Source: Mariniblastus sp.
GTDB taxonomy: Bacteria > Planctomycetota > Planctomycetia > Pirellulales > Pirellulaceae
Length of the DNA: 64,000 bases
Direction: 5' to 3'
Assembly (NCBI GenBank): GCA_029251085.1
Contig: JAQXDZ010000102.1
Span: forward strand, 62,001-126,000
Below are positions 48,764 to 60,920 of this stretch, piece by piece (the first letter of the stretch is position 1; every line of letters begins with the position of its first letter). The position numbers were made by a program, and so were the translations under genes. The notes beneath the pieces were generated by a model. That model saw only the letters and a program-made list of their open reading frames with translations, made no database searches and was not told the origin of the DNA.

Positions 48764-50653
48764 TTGCCCGGAAACAAGCTCTTTTTTTTAAATTTACTCG
48801 AATGCCCGAAGGACGCCGAATTGTCATCTGTTAATGAACCCCTCCCAGGCACTCGGCCTTCTAGCGCGATTCTTGGCTCGACTCTCATTTGCGAAAACCA
48901 AACCCAGTTCACCGTCTGGGCTCCCGATTGCCAATCGGTAAATGTGGAAATCATTGACCGCCAGGGCGACATCGAAAATGTTCGCAAACGCCATCCCCTG
49001 AAATCCGACAAACAAGGATTCTTTAGCGGGACAATCTCTGACTGCGGTGCTGGCACGCTTTACCGATTCCAACTCAACAATGGAATGGGGCGACCTGACC
49101 CTCGCTCAAAGTCTCAGCCCTTCGGTGTGCACGGGCCATCCGCAGTCGTTGATTCGAAACAGTTTCAATGGACGGATCAAAACTGGACCGGAATTGAAAA
49201 AAAAGATCTAGTCATTTACGAACTTCACTTGGGCTCGTTCACACCAACGGGGACGTACCTTGCCGCGATTGAACAGTTGGATGAATTGGTAAAACTAGGA
49301 ATCACCGCCATCGAATTCCTTCCGCTAGCCCAATGCCCGGGGAACTGGAATTGGGGCTATGACGGTGTCAACTATTTTGCCCCAAGCAACAATTTTGGGA
49401 CACCCGATGAACTAAAATGCCTTGTCAACGCTTGCCACAACCGCGGCTTGGCCGTAATCAATGACGTGGTCTATAACCACGTCGGCCCCGAAGGAAACTA
49501 TCTAGCAGAATTCGCACCTTACCGATCCCCAAAATTTAATACGCCGTGGGGAGATGCACTAAATTTTGAACACACCGAAGTGCGTCAATTTGTCCTCGAC
49601 AACGTCTCTTACTGGATCGACGAATTCCATTTTGACGGACTCCGACTCGATGCAGTGCATTACATGTTCGACGATCGAGAAGATCACATCCTGGCGGAAA
49701 TCCGAGACTCGTTTCGCAAGCTCGAAACTGCACAAAATCGCCGCACCCACCTCATTGGCGAATCAAATATTTACGATGCAGATTTAATCAATCCAATGGC
49801 CAACGGTGCCCCCAACTACGACGCGATTTGGTCCGATTGCCTGATGCACTCGATCTATAAACACGGGAACCCGGAATTGCGTCTTACTGATCGCCACTAC
49901 GAAGAAAATGATATCGCCGAAGCGATTGAACATGCCTATGTTTTCAGCACCCCCGAGGCGAAGCGTGTCACAAAATCGGATCGAAAAAAACACAACCCAG
50001 CTGGCGGTCGTGACTACATCGAGTCGCTCATCATTGCACTGCAAACGCACGACAGTGTCGGAAACCATCCTCATGGTAAAAGACTTCATCAACTAACCTC
50101 ACCTGAATACCAGCGATCTGCTGCCGGGTTGATCCTGCTTTACCCGTCGATTCCGATGATTTTCATGGGAGAAGAGTGGTCCACCAACGCACCGTTTCCA
50201 TTCTTCGCAGATTTTGAAGATCGACGCTTACGGAAATCTGTCGACCAGGGACGCCGCAATGAATACCCCCACCACGACTGGGATGGCTCTCCCCTGCCCT
50301 CTGACCCGGTTGCCTTTACCAGCACCAGGTCTCAACCAGATGACCTTAACCCCAATACGCATCGCTGGTATCAGAAATTATTATCATTGCGAAAAAAGTT
50401 GATTCAGGATGAAGTGTTGAACGCGAAAAATTTATCAACCTATTCGGACCTGGAGAACTCAGTTTTTAAACTAATCTACAAAACTGACGAGGGTTCACTT
50501 CATGTCTGCGCCCGATTGGCTGGCCTGCAAGCCACCCCGCTCTCACTGCAAGCCATGGATGCTGGTGAAGTATTATTCAACTCAAACTCCGAATTGGGCA
50601 CACCGACTGAACTCATTGGTTCACAGTGCTTGATCTGGATGTCAAAGACGTAG
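48764..50653 (+). CDS. treZ: Malto-oligosyltrehalose trehalohydrolase
   Basis: 629 aa; FTVWAPDCQSVNVEI; DLVIYELHLGSFTPTGTYLAAIEQLDELVKLGITAIEFLPLAQCPGNWNWGYDGVNYFAP; FDGLRLDAVHYM; MGEEW. Confidence 0.93.
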   Translation: MPGNKLFFLNLLECPKDAELSSVNEPLPGTRPSSAILGSTLICENQTQFTVWAPDCQSVNVEIIDRQGDIENVRKRHPLKSDKQGFFSGTISDCGAGTLYRFQLNNGMGRPDPRSKSQPFGVHGPSAVVDSKQFQWTDQNWTGIEKKDLVIYELHLGSFTPTGTYLAAIEQLDELVKLGITAIEFLPLAQCPGNWNWGYDGVNYFAPSNNFGTPDELKCLVNACHNRGLAVINDVVYNHVGPEGNYLAEFAPYRSPKFNTPWGDALNFEHTEVRQFVLDNVSYWIDEFHFDGLRLDAVHYMFDDREDHILAEIRDSFRKLETAQNRRTHLIGESNIYDADLINPMANGAPNYDAIWSDCLMHSIYKHGNPELRLTDRHYEENDIAEAIEHAYVFSTPEAKRVTKSDRKKHNPAGGRDYIESLIIALQTHDSVGNHPHGKRLHQLTSPEYQRSAAGLILLYPSIPMIFMGEEWSTNAPFPFFADFEDRRLRKSVDQGRRNEYPHHDWDGSPLPSDPVAFTSTRSQPDDLNPNTHRWYQKLLSLRKKLIQDEVLNAKNLSTYSDLENSVFKLIYKTDEGSLHVCARLAGLQATPLSLQAMDAGEVLFNSNSELGTPTELIGSQCLIWMSKT

Positions 50654-50698
50654 CCCATCGGTCGCCTCCATCTCAGACCAGGCGTCGCTACAAATTGA

Positions 50699-51289
50699 TC
50701 ACTTCAGCGCATCCCCGGAACGGCCATTGTAAACCGGTTCATCACTATCCCGAAAACGTTGAAATACTACTTCCGCTTCTTTGGCCAGCACGTTTTCGAT
50801 GACCTCTATTCCCCGCGCTTCCAACTCTTGCTGCCAGTTGGGATGCACTGCACCTTCGTCAAAGCCGGTCAATGATTCAATTCGTTCCCCCGAAGCCCCG
50901 ATCACTAAACTTCGAACCCCGGACCAAGGCAGTGCTCCGCAACACATCGCACACGGTCTTCCATTGACAACAATTTGAAAGTCTGGCATTCCCGGACCTC
51001 CCAAATCAAAGGTCGCGAGTTTCGTCTGAGCAAGTGAGATGGCAACAATTTCGGCGTGCGCTGAGGAGTTGTTCGAAGGCACCACCCGGTTGACTCCAAT
51101 TCCAACTACTTTCCCCGAGTTCTTTTCAAAAATACCGGCAGCAAAAGGGCCACCGGTTTTTTTGTCCAAATTGAGCTCGGCAAACCGAATCACTTCTCTC
51201 ATTCGCTGCTCAACGTCAGGAATGAACTCGGGTAATAATCGATTTTCATCGACAGCCCATTGCGGGAGTGAAACCTCAAAACTCATCAT
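50699..51289 (-). CDS. Cytidine/deoxycytidylate deaminase-family nucleoside deaminase (guanine-deaminase-like)
   Basis: 196 aa; SSAHAEIVAIS and RPCAMCCGALPWSG zinc-binding motifs. Confidence 0.88.
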   Translation of the reverse strand: MMSFEVSLPQWAVDENRLLPEFIPDVEQRMREVIRFAELNLDKKTGGPFAAGIFEKNSGKVVGIGVNRVVPSNNSSAHAEIVAISLAQTKLATFDLGGPGMPDFQIVVNGRPCAMCCGALPWSGVRSLVIGASGERIESLTGFDEGAVHPNWQQELEARGIEVIENVLAKEAEVVFQRFRDSDEPVYNGRSGDALK

Positions 51290-51323
51290 GCCGATTCATA
51301 CCCTTGGATTGCAAATCGCAAAC

Positions 51324-53573
<2,250 letters not shown>

Positions 53574-54312
53574 TCAGATGCCCTTATTGTCTTTTAACCG
53601 GTCAGTTTTTCTAGTGGGGTTCTGCAGCACTCCCAGGCCTATTTTCCATGGCCATCGCACCAAACTCCGTGCTCACCCAAAGCTAGACGACCTCTGAGCC
53701 CCACCGTCTCACCAAAACAACCACAATCACGCCCCCGATTTGAAGCAAATAGAACCTTGCTTGAACGTCAAAACAGCATCTCAAACAGAAATTGGCAGGC
53801 AGATCGCAAAGAAATTTATCCCGATTTCCTACTCAGTCACCCAAAATCTCCCCCGAAACCACGCTCAAACCTGAACCGCGAAACCGAATCAGAGCCGTAC
53901 CGCCTCGGAATCCAATAAGGACCAATCTCAAATAAGGGTGATAGAGCACGTCAACAAATTGGTTTTTCCCCGTTATCAGTGAGAAGCATGGAGCTCAAAA
54001 ATAAGCTAAAGGAAGCAAATCTTCTATTAGCTCAATGTTGCCAATAACCAACCGATCGATTTTTCAACTTTGAGTAACCAGTCAATCACAATCAGTGGCG
54101 GACAGTGTGAATTTATTTGTATTGACTCCCAAGCTCGCTTAAAATCGTGCTCGTTACGTTGGTTGAAATTGGCGATTACGGCTCGTCAATAATGTTCGAT
54201 TTCAATGAGAGAAGAGAGTTCCCTTCCACATAAAATGCGGTTTGAGAACTTCAATTCAAAGTTCATCGAAACGAACGTTAGCGATCAATAAAGTCTGTGT
54301 TTTGTTTGGGGA

Positions 54313-54519
54313 GTGGCGGAAATGCCGCAAGGTACGATAAAGAAGTTAACGGATAAGGGTTTTGGTTTCATCGAAGGTGAGCGAGGAGATATTTTTTTCC
54401 ACCACTCTTCATTAGAAGAAACGACTTACGAAAATCTTCGCGAAGGTCAGAAAGTAGAATACTCGGAAGGACAAGGACCTAAAGGCCCTCGAGCCGAGAG
54501 TGTTCGCGTGGTCGATTAA
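54313..54519 (+). CDS. Cold-shock domain protein (GTG start)
   Basis: 68 aa; GTIKKLTDKGFGFIEGERGDIFFHHSSLE (RNP1/RNP2-like). Confidence 0.95.
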   Translation: MAEMPQGTIKKLTDKGFGFIEGERGDIFFHHSSLEETTYENLREGQKVEYSEGQGPKGPRAESVRVVD

Positions 54520-54538
54520 TCGAGCATCAATCAAAAAG

Positions 54539-54584
54539 AAAACAGGATCCACGCAAGGCAATTGCTTTTCGTGGATCCTGTTTT
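54539..54584 (+). terminator. Rho-independent terminator after the cold-shock gene
   Basis: aaaacaggatccacg ... cgtggatcctgtttt, 15-bp perfect stem, 16-nt loop, T-rich 3' flank. Confidence 0.9.
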
Positions 54585-54870
54585 ATTTTAACCCAAGTAG
54601 ATTCAGCTTAATCTGATTCAACTGAATCACATCGATGGAATTCTTCCAACCTGTTGTTCCGATCTCAACATCAAAGATTGCTAGCCATTTCTTTGACTGG
54701 AGCCATGCTGGCGCTCAAATGCAGCCATTTGTGCCAAGACTGACGGCAACTGTGGCCCCGTGCCTCCCATTTCGCTCTAGTCTCACCTCGCTAAATCAGC
54801 GATAGATAAGCACCCTCGGCCACCTGTCGAAAAATCTCAGTCCAACTCGCGATCCCGATTCTCTACCGAC

Positions 54871-55794
54871 ATGCGCTTCATCCGTCAAAAATCAATTCGA
54901 CAAACATCGCCGGCCCGAATTCGATTGAATTTACGGGTCTTGCAGTCTGCTCTTGTGATCGCTGCTTTTTGGTCAGCCCAAGCGCAAGCCAAGCAGATTG
55001 CCCCTGTGCTTGCTAACCCAATAGCGCAACCTTCGAGTCGGACAGCGAATCCGGACCAGGCAGATGCGGGAGAGAAAATAGATCAACTCCTGACTCGACT
55101 TGTCCTTGAAAATATCCCTCACGAATTCGAAGACACGAAGGACTGGGGAAGGCAAGTCGAGCGATGGGATGGCGTAAAATTTCGACGCGAAGGACTTAAA
55201 ATAGAAACTAATCGGCGAAAGAAATTAGTAAACGATGGAACCTGGACTCGCTATTCTGTCCAACTCCGTGACCCCCAAGAAAAATTTTCGATCCAAATTA
55301 AGAATATGCAGGAGTCGGTAAAGAATAAATTCACTCTGGACGTTCACTTTGTTTCTGAGCTCAGCCTGAAGGCTCGCCATTCTAAATGGCTGAGAGGGGT
55401 CCAATTATTCAGCGTCAGTGCCGAGGGTTTTGCAAGTCTGCGACTCGTCGTCTCGGTTGATCTCGAAATAAAGCCAGTTTCGCTCAAATTCCCGCCTGAT
55501 TTCGTTGTTTCTCCAGTCGTCAAAAAAGCCGACATCGTATTAGACGAGTTCCGTATTGATCGCATTGGAAAAGTGGGCGGCGAAGTCAGCCAACAAATTA
55601 CGAAAGCAATTCGCGCCAAGCTCGATGAAAAAATTGAAAAGAAAGAGCCAAAATTAGTCCGACGCCTGAATAAAGAGATCAACAAAAACAAAGACGACTT
55701 ACGCATCTCGATCGCTGATTCAATTCATGCAAAATGGTTTTCCACAGCTCAAGATTTCTTATCTCAAACCGAGCAAAAACCCCCTTCCGATTAG
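54871..55794 (+). CDS. Hypothetical secreted protein
   Basis: 307 aa; N-terminal hydrophobic segment LQSALVIAAFWSAQAQA; good coding composition. Confidence 0.7.
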   Translation: MRFIRQKSIRQTSPARIRLNLRVLQSALVIAAFWSAQAQAKQIAPVLANPIAQPSSRTANPDQADAGEKIDQLLTRLVLENIPHEFEDTKDWGRQVERWDGVKFRREGLKIETNRRKKLVNDGTWTRYSVQLRDPQEKFSIQIKNMQESVKNKFTLDVHFVSELSLKARHSKWLRGVQLFSVSAEGFASLRLVVSVDLEIKPVSLKFPPDFVVSPVVKKADIVLDEFRIDRIGKVGGEVSQQITKAIRAKLDEKIEKKEPKLVRRLNKEINKNKDDLRISIADSIHAKWFSTAQDFLSQTEQKPPSD

Positions 55795-55929
55795 CCAAAC
55801 TTACTGTGGCAACATGAAAATTAAATCGTGCTATAGTATTGAATCAGAGCGTTTCTGATAAACGGCAAATTCAAACTGCTCATTGGTAACACGCTCAAAC
55901 CTATCCCAACTTTAGCCTTTCCAAATACA

Positions 55930-56298
55930 ATGAATTCCTTTCCGTCTACCGCACTGTTAATCACAGCGATCGCGATACTTGGTTTGAGCATCGGATGCGG
56001 TGAAAAACCGACACCGCCTGAATCGCCGAAAACCGCAGTAGCAAAACCAGAATCAAAACCAGCACCCGAACTTCTGAGCGTTACGTTTTTTGTCGACGGC
56101 ATGGTCTGAGGGATTGCCTGAACTTCAGCTGTTGAAAAACAGCTGAAACAACTACCGGGTGTAGTTGAAGCAACCACTGACATGCAGCAGCAAACTGCAA
56201 CGGCCGTTTACGACCCAACGCTGTTTCATCCCGACCACGCCATCGAAGCAATTACTGGTCAATTTGAGTTATCAATCTTTGACGGTGGATTCGAATAA
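55930..56298 (+). CDS. Predicted selenoprotein: lipoprotein with HMA-like domain and UxxxU metal-binding motif (UGA at 56107-56109 and 56119-56121)
   Basis: One frame ATG to TAA interrupted only by two TGAs: MNSFPSTALLITAIAILGLSIGCGEKPTPPESPKTAVAKPESKPAPELLSVTFFVDGMV-U-GIA-U-TSAVEKQLKQLPGVVEATTDMQQQTATAVYDPTLFHPDHAIEAITGQFELSIFDGGFE*. Lipobox LSIGC; HMA pattern GMxC..C..xVEKxLxxLPGV. Missed by the ORF track. Confidence 0.87.
56124..56147 (+). promoter_or_regulatory. Candidate SECIS-like hairpin 1
   Basis: TTCAGCTGTT-GAAA-AACAGCTGAA, 10-bp perfect stem; 24 nt from first UGA to loop, 12 nt from second. Confidence 0.65.
56149..56167 (+). promoter_or_regulatory. Candidate SECIS-like hairpin 2
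   Basis: CAACTAC-CGGGT-GTAGTTG, 7-bp perfect stem, GG-containing loop; 35 nt from second UGA to the first loop G. Confidence 0.5.
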
Positions 56299-56329
56299 CT
56301 TACGTCGCCGCTAAAACGATTGCTTGCCT

Positions 56330-57748
56330 CTACCAGAAAACTGGCTGCGTCCAGGCTTGCTCTTTCTGGTTTTTAAAAGAGGGATTAGGATGCGGGCGAT
56401 CCGAAGTGATCACAGCCCGAACAAACAGTTCGTCACCGTCTGCCGTGTAACTTGGATTCTCACCTTCAACTGTTTTTAAAACGATCCCAACATCGTCTGA
56501 ATAGATTTTTGTGGCTCGAATCGGCTTCCCTGAGCTATCCAAACGCGCTGTCGCTTTCTTGTTGTAGTTCTTACGGGTTCCAATAAACTGCGTCGTGAAC
56601 TTAACTCCCGGCACTGGTGCGATCTTAATGCGAAGCTGTTTCTTACCTGAGCTTGCAGCAGTTTCGATCAAATCAAGAGTGACACCGCTAGAGCTGTAGA
56701 AATCACCACGATTCATTGATTCAATCAGTTTCGCAGTGTTCAATTCATTTGCTTTCACCATAATCCACCCTCTACCGGTGGTCGCATCACGATTCGCTTG
56801 ATTATGGTAGTGATGGCTATCATCCGTCGCTAACCCGAAGATGGGATCGGAATTCAACTGATCAATTCGAATCGTGTTGGCAATGTCCCACATTTTCTCG
56901 GTCCCCGGCCGAGTTGCATCGCCTAGGTGATTGACCGACGGATGACCGTTGTAAAGCTCGAAAAAACGCTCGTTCGTCACAGCGGCCAACTCTTCAGCGG
57001 TGACCGCCCAGCCAAAGTTTGGGTGGTTCAGATGAACCATTATTGGCTCGCCATTCTTCTTAGCCTGCTCTTGCGCTGCGCGTAAGTTGTTGTTGATTGC
57101 CTCAACAGGCGTCGCTCCACTAAGAGGTGAAATCAATGAACTTAAATTCATAGCGTTCATATGAATCGGACGACCCTGCGCGCGATCACTGATTTCCTCA
57201 GCCTCAATCAACAGGAAGCCATTTTTGGCCTCAAACTTACTCCGAAACTCATCAAGCCCTCTCAGTCGCACCTGCTTCGTTACCTCCGGTTTTTTTTCTG
57301 ACTTCACCTCCCGCTGAACCACCCAATCATCACCATAAGTCGACAAGTATTTTTGCATGGCCTCTTTACCCGCCCGCTGCTCAATGGTGGAAAGATTCAT
57401 CCACCGCTCACCTTCGCTTAAAATGTTGTGATCCGTCAGTGCCAGAAAATGATACCCCGTATCGGAATACCATTTGCAGATCATTTCTGGAAAATCATTC
57501 CCATCACTCCAAAGCGAGTGAGTATGGAGATTGCCTCGCCAATATTTGGGAGTCGCCAGTTCCTGACCGTTGACCCAATTAACGCCAGCAAAGATGTTAA
57601 GACAAACAACACTGATCACGCCCCATTTCAACACTCGACTACCCCACTGGCCAAAGGCTTTCATTGGTATCTCTCTAATTGGTATCTGTAACGGTAAAAC
57701 TTGAATCACAACTGCTCTCCAGAAGCCAAATAATTTCAAATAGCGCAT
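56330..57748 (-). CDS. PHP-domain metal-dependent hydrolase-like secreted protein
   Basis: 472 aa; YWRGNLHTHSLWSDGNDFPEMICKWYSDTGYHFLALTDHNILSEGERW; LIEAEEISD; FGLATDDSHHYH. Confidence 0.88.
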   Translation of the reverse strand: MRYLKLFGFWRAVVIQVLPLQIPIREIPMKAFGQWGSRVLKWGVISVVCLNIFAGVNWVNGQELATPKYWRGNLHTHSLWSDGNDFPEMICKWYSDTGYHFLALTDHNILSEGERWMNLSTIEQRAGKEAMQKYLSTYGDDWVVQREVKSEKKPEVTKQVRLRGLDEFRSKFEAKNGFLLIEAEEISDRAQGRPIHMNAMNLSSLISPLSGATPVEAINNNLRAAQEQAKKNGEPIMVHLNHPNFGWAVTAEELAAVTNERFFELYNGHPSVNHLGDATRPGTEKMWDIANTIRIDQLNSDPIFGLATDDSHHYHNQANRDATTGRGWIMVKANELNTAKLIESMNRGDFYSSSGVTLDLIETAASSGKKQLRIKIAPVPGVKFTTQFIGTRKNYNKKATARLDSSGKPIRATKIYSDDVGIVLKTVEGENPSYTADGDELFVRAVITSDRPHPNPSFKNQKEQAWTQPVFW

Positions 57749-58093
57749 TTTTTATGTCGACTTAATGTTGAATACAGCCAAGCCAACCAAAACGCAGCGT
57801 TCGTCGACGCCAATCGCTGCAGACACCCTTCGTTTAAAACGGGTTATCGAGTTTGAAGATAAGCCCAGTCAGGGCCTAACGCAAGTTTATGCGGGCAATT
57901 CCCATCAGTTTCATACAAGGATTAAGCATTGGGTTTGCTGACATACCTTTCCGCCTTTGAGAAATGGATTAAGCAGAAAAATAGCTCTGAGATTCCATTA
58001 AATCACAATCGTCCAAAATATCGACCTATCGAGAGCCAACCAGTATTCTGGCCTTTGCCTTTCTATTAACCACGATATTCAACCGCGATATGC

Positions 58094-60613
58094 TTGTCGA
58101 TTGAATTCAGTTCCGTCAAAATGAAATCTCCCATCAGAAAATTGCCTTTAACAACCGATCTCATGAAATCAAACTTTATTTTTTGTTTCGCCTGTCTTGT
58201 CAGTCTCAGCTTTGCTTGTGAGGAACTAATGGCCCAGTCATCCAGTTACAAATTACCTCCGCAATCTGTGGTCGGCATTATCGACGCGTCTCCGGCACCG
58301 GGGCTGAGCTTCAGCCCAGATCGAGAGTGGATGCTATTGGTCGACCGCGATGCCATGCCAGATATTGAAGACGTTTCACGACGCATGCTTGCTCTGGCGG
58401 GGATGAGAATAGACCCCACATCTAACGGCCCGTTCCAAACCAGCTTTAATCGTGGAATAACCCTCATCAAACGCAGTGATTTAGTACAAAACAATAAATC
58501 AAAAATCAGAATACAACTTCCGGATGATGTAAAAATATCGCGTATCAGCTGGTCTCAAAATTCTAAATACTTTTCCTTTGCAGTCGTCACCGATAAAGGT
58601 CAACAACTTTGGGTTGCCACGGTTGGCGATCCGACACCTCGATTACTGACGGAACGACTCAACACCATCATGGCAGGACCTCAATGGTTGCCCAACGGAA
58701 AACAAATGTTGTGTCTCTTAGTTCCGGAAAACCGAGGCAACGAACCAGCTCCCGCCAAAGTCACGGTCGGCCCAAACATTCAGGAGTCTTACGGGCAAAC
58801 TTCTCCTACACGAACCTATCAGGATTTACTCCAAAACGCGCATGACGAAGCGTTATTTGCACACTACGCAACTACCCAATTGTCTATCGTCGGAGTAGAT
58901 GGGGCAGTCGAGCCAATCGGCGAACCAAAAATGTATACAAACTTGGCTCCTTCTCCGAGCGGTGATTTTGCCCTCACTACGAATCTCAAAAAACCCTTCA
59001 GCTACCTGATGACTTATCGCAGTTTCCCAAGAGACATCACGGTTCAAAAAATCAATCCAGCTGCTTCCGGCCCCAATTCTTATGTCGTTGCCAGCATCCC
59101 AATGGATGAGAACATTCCCATTGAAGGAGTCCGCACCGGACCTCGAAATATCAATTGGAAATCAAGCACCGAAGCGACTCTCGTATGGAACGAAGCACTT
59201 GATGGCGGCGACCCTGGCGTCGAAACGCCATTTCGAGATTCCTACATGACCCTCGCGGCCCCGTTTAATGAGTCGCCGCGTGAGTTTTTAAAAGTGCAGC
59301 ATCGAGCCTATGGCATTTCTTTTTTCAAAGATCCGTCGATAGTAACTACCACCGAGTATGATCGGGATCGACGGTGGGTGCGAACGCTATTGCACGACCT
59401 GAAACTTCCTAATTCGACTCCCAAGGCCTTATCCGACCGCAGTATCCGTGACCGCTACGGAGATCCTGGTGGTGTAGTAAGTGTCCTCGATAAAACTGGA
59501 CATGTCATCGCAAAACAAGATGGTGACTGGATCTATCGAACCGGTGCAGGCGCTTCCCCCAAAGGCAACCTTCCATTCATTGATCGCCAAAATCTGAAAA
59601 CGCTTGAAACCGAACGACTCTGGCGGTGTGCGGAAGGCAGTTACGACTCGGTCGTAGCCATCGTAAGCAGCAGTGATTCCGACAAACCAGTTATCATTAC
59701 CAACAGCGAAACACCGACGACGCCTCCCAACTACTTTCAACACGATCTTAACGACCAGTCCAATATCGCACTCACCTCTTTCCCTGATCCAACACCGCAA
59801 ATTCGCGGAATTAAAAAACAATTGGTGAAGTACGAACGATCCGATGGGGTCCCACTCTCTGCAACGCTTTATTTGCCAGCGGATTACAAGCCAGGAACCC
59901 GCCTGCCGTTACTGGTTTGGGCCTACCCCCGTGAATTCAGCGATGCCAAAACTGCGGCACAAATCTCCGGCAGTCCGTCTAGATTTACCCGCATGCAGAG
60001 CATCTCACATCTAACTTTGTTGACTCAGGGTTACGCCATTATGGATGCAGCGACCATGCCCGTGATCGGCGACCCGGAAACCATGAACGACACCTTCATC
60101 GAACAGATTGTTGACGCAGCCAAGGCCGCCATTGATAAAGCCGTGGAACTTGGAGTCGCTGATCCTGATCGCACTTGCGTGGGTGGCCACAGCTATGGAG
60201 CATTCATGACAGCTAATCTGATGGCCCACTCCGACCTATTCAACGCAGGAGTCGCCCGCAGTGGCGCTTACAACCGCACGCTCACCCCATTTGGATTTCA
60301 ATCTGAGCGGCGGCCTTACTGGCAAGCCAAAGGGATCTACCACACAATTTCCCCATTTTTGCATGCCGACAAAATCAATGAACCGCTCCTGTTAATTCAC
60401 GGAGAAAATGACAACAACAGCGGGACCTTTCCCATCCAATCAAAGCGGATGTATCAAGCAATTAAGGGAAACGGAGGCACGGTTCGGTTGTGCATGTTGC
60501 CGCACGAATCCCACGGGTATCGGGCAAGACAATCGGTTTTGCACACGCAGGCAGAAATGATTGAATGGCTCAACAAATACGTTAAAAATGCTGACCCTAA
60601 AAACAGCGACTAA
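58094..60613 (+). CDS. Secreted prolyl oligopeptidase-family (S9) peptidase
   Basis: 839 aa; GHSYGAFMTANLMAHSDLFNAGVARSGAYNRTLTPFGFQ; LLLIHGENDNNSGTFPIQSKRMYQAI; PHESHGYR; C-terminal catalytic Ser/Asp/His. Confidence 0.93.
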   Translation: MSIEFSSVKMKSPIRKLPLTTDLMKSNFIFCFACLVSLSFACEELMAQSSSYKLPPQSVVGIIDASPAPGLSFSPDREWMLLVDRDAMPDIEDVSRRMLALAGMRIDPTSNGPFQTSFNRGITLIKRSDLVQNNKSKIRIQLPDDVKISRISWSQNSKYFSFAVVTDKGQQLWVATVGDPTPRLLTERLNTIMAGPQWLPNGKQMLCLLVPENRGNEPAPAKVTVGPNIQESYGQTSPTRTYQDLLQNAHDEALFAHYATTQLSIVGVDGAVEPIGEPKMYTNLAPSPSGDFALTTNLKKPFSYLMTYRSFPRDITVQKINPAASGPNSYVVASIPMDENIPIEGVRTGPRNINWKSSTEATLVWNEALDGGDPGVETPFRDSYMTLAAPFNESPREFLKVQHRAYGISFFKDPSIVTTTEYDRDRRWVRTLLHDLKLPNSTPKALSDRSIRDRYGDPGGVVSVLDKTGHVIAKQDGDWIYRTGAGASPKGNLPFIDRQNLKTLETERLWRCAEGSYDSVVAIVSSSDSDKPVIITNSETPTTPPNYFQHDLNDQSNIALTSFPDPTPQIRGIKKQLVKYERSDGVPLSATLYLPADYKPGTRLPLLVWAYPREFSDAKTAAQISGSPSRFTRMQSISHLTLLTQGYAIMDAATMPVIGDPETMNDTFIEQIVDAAKAAIDKAVELGVADPDRTCVGGHSYGAFMTANLMAHSDLFNAGVARSGAYNRTLTPFGFQSERRPYWQAKGIYHTISPFLHADKINEPLLLIHGENDNNSGTFPIQSKRMYQAIKGNGGTVRLCMLPHESHGYRARQSVLHTQAEMIEWLNKYVKNADPKNSD

Positions 60614-60920
60614 TTAAACAGAGTCTATAAAAGTGCGATCAATTTTCGCACTGACCACGGGTCTTGGGTTAGTTTAATCCGTCTTCGCCAAACGCGTCGA
60701 AGTCAATGGTTGCTTGTACGACAAAACACCGCTTAACGCTAAGTGTTACAGGCAACTGCATGCGGAATCCCGAGTTGGAGTTTGATATCGGAGTTTCACA
60801 TCGGAGTTCCTTAGATCCGCCGATAGCTAGATTCTACGGGCACTTACCAAGAACTCGGGAAAGATCGTGGTCGACGCAAAAGGGCTCAATGGAACAGTGC
60901 TAGAGCGGGCCGTTTTTTTC

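Noticed and set aside
55821-56183. 120-aa minus-strand ORF
   Set aside because: Antisense to the lipoprotein/HMA frame; that frame has a signal peptide, lipobox and HMA pattern, while the antisense ORF has no recognisable features.
60706-60903. 65-aa plus ORF between the S9 peptidase and the PEP-CTERM gene
   Set aside because: No family features, local small repeats (atcggagtt), probably non-coding.
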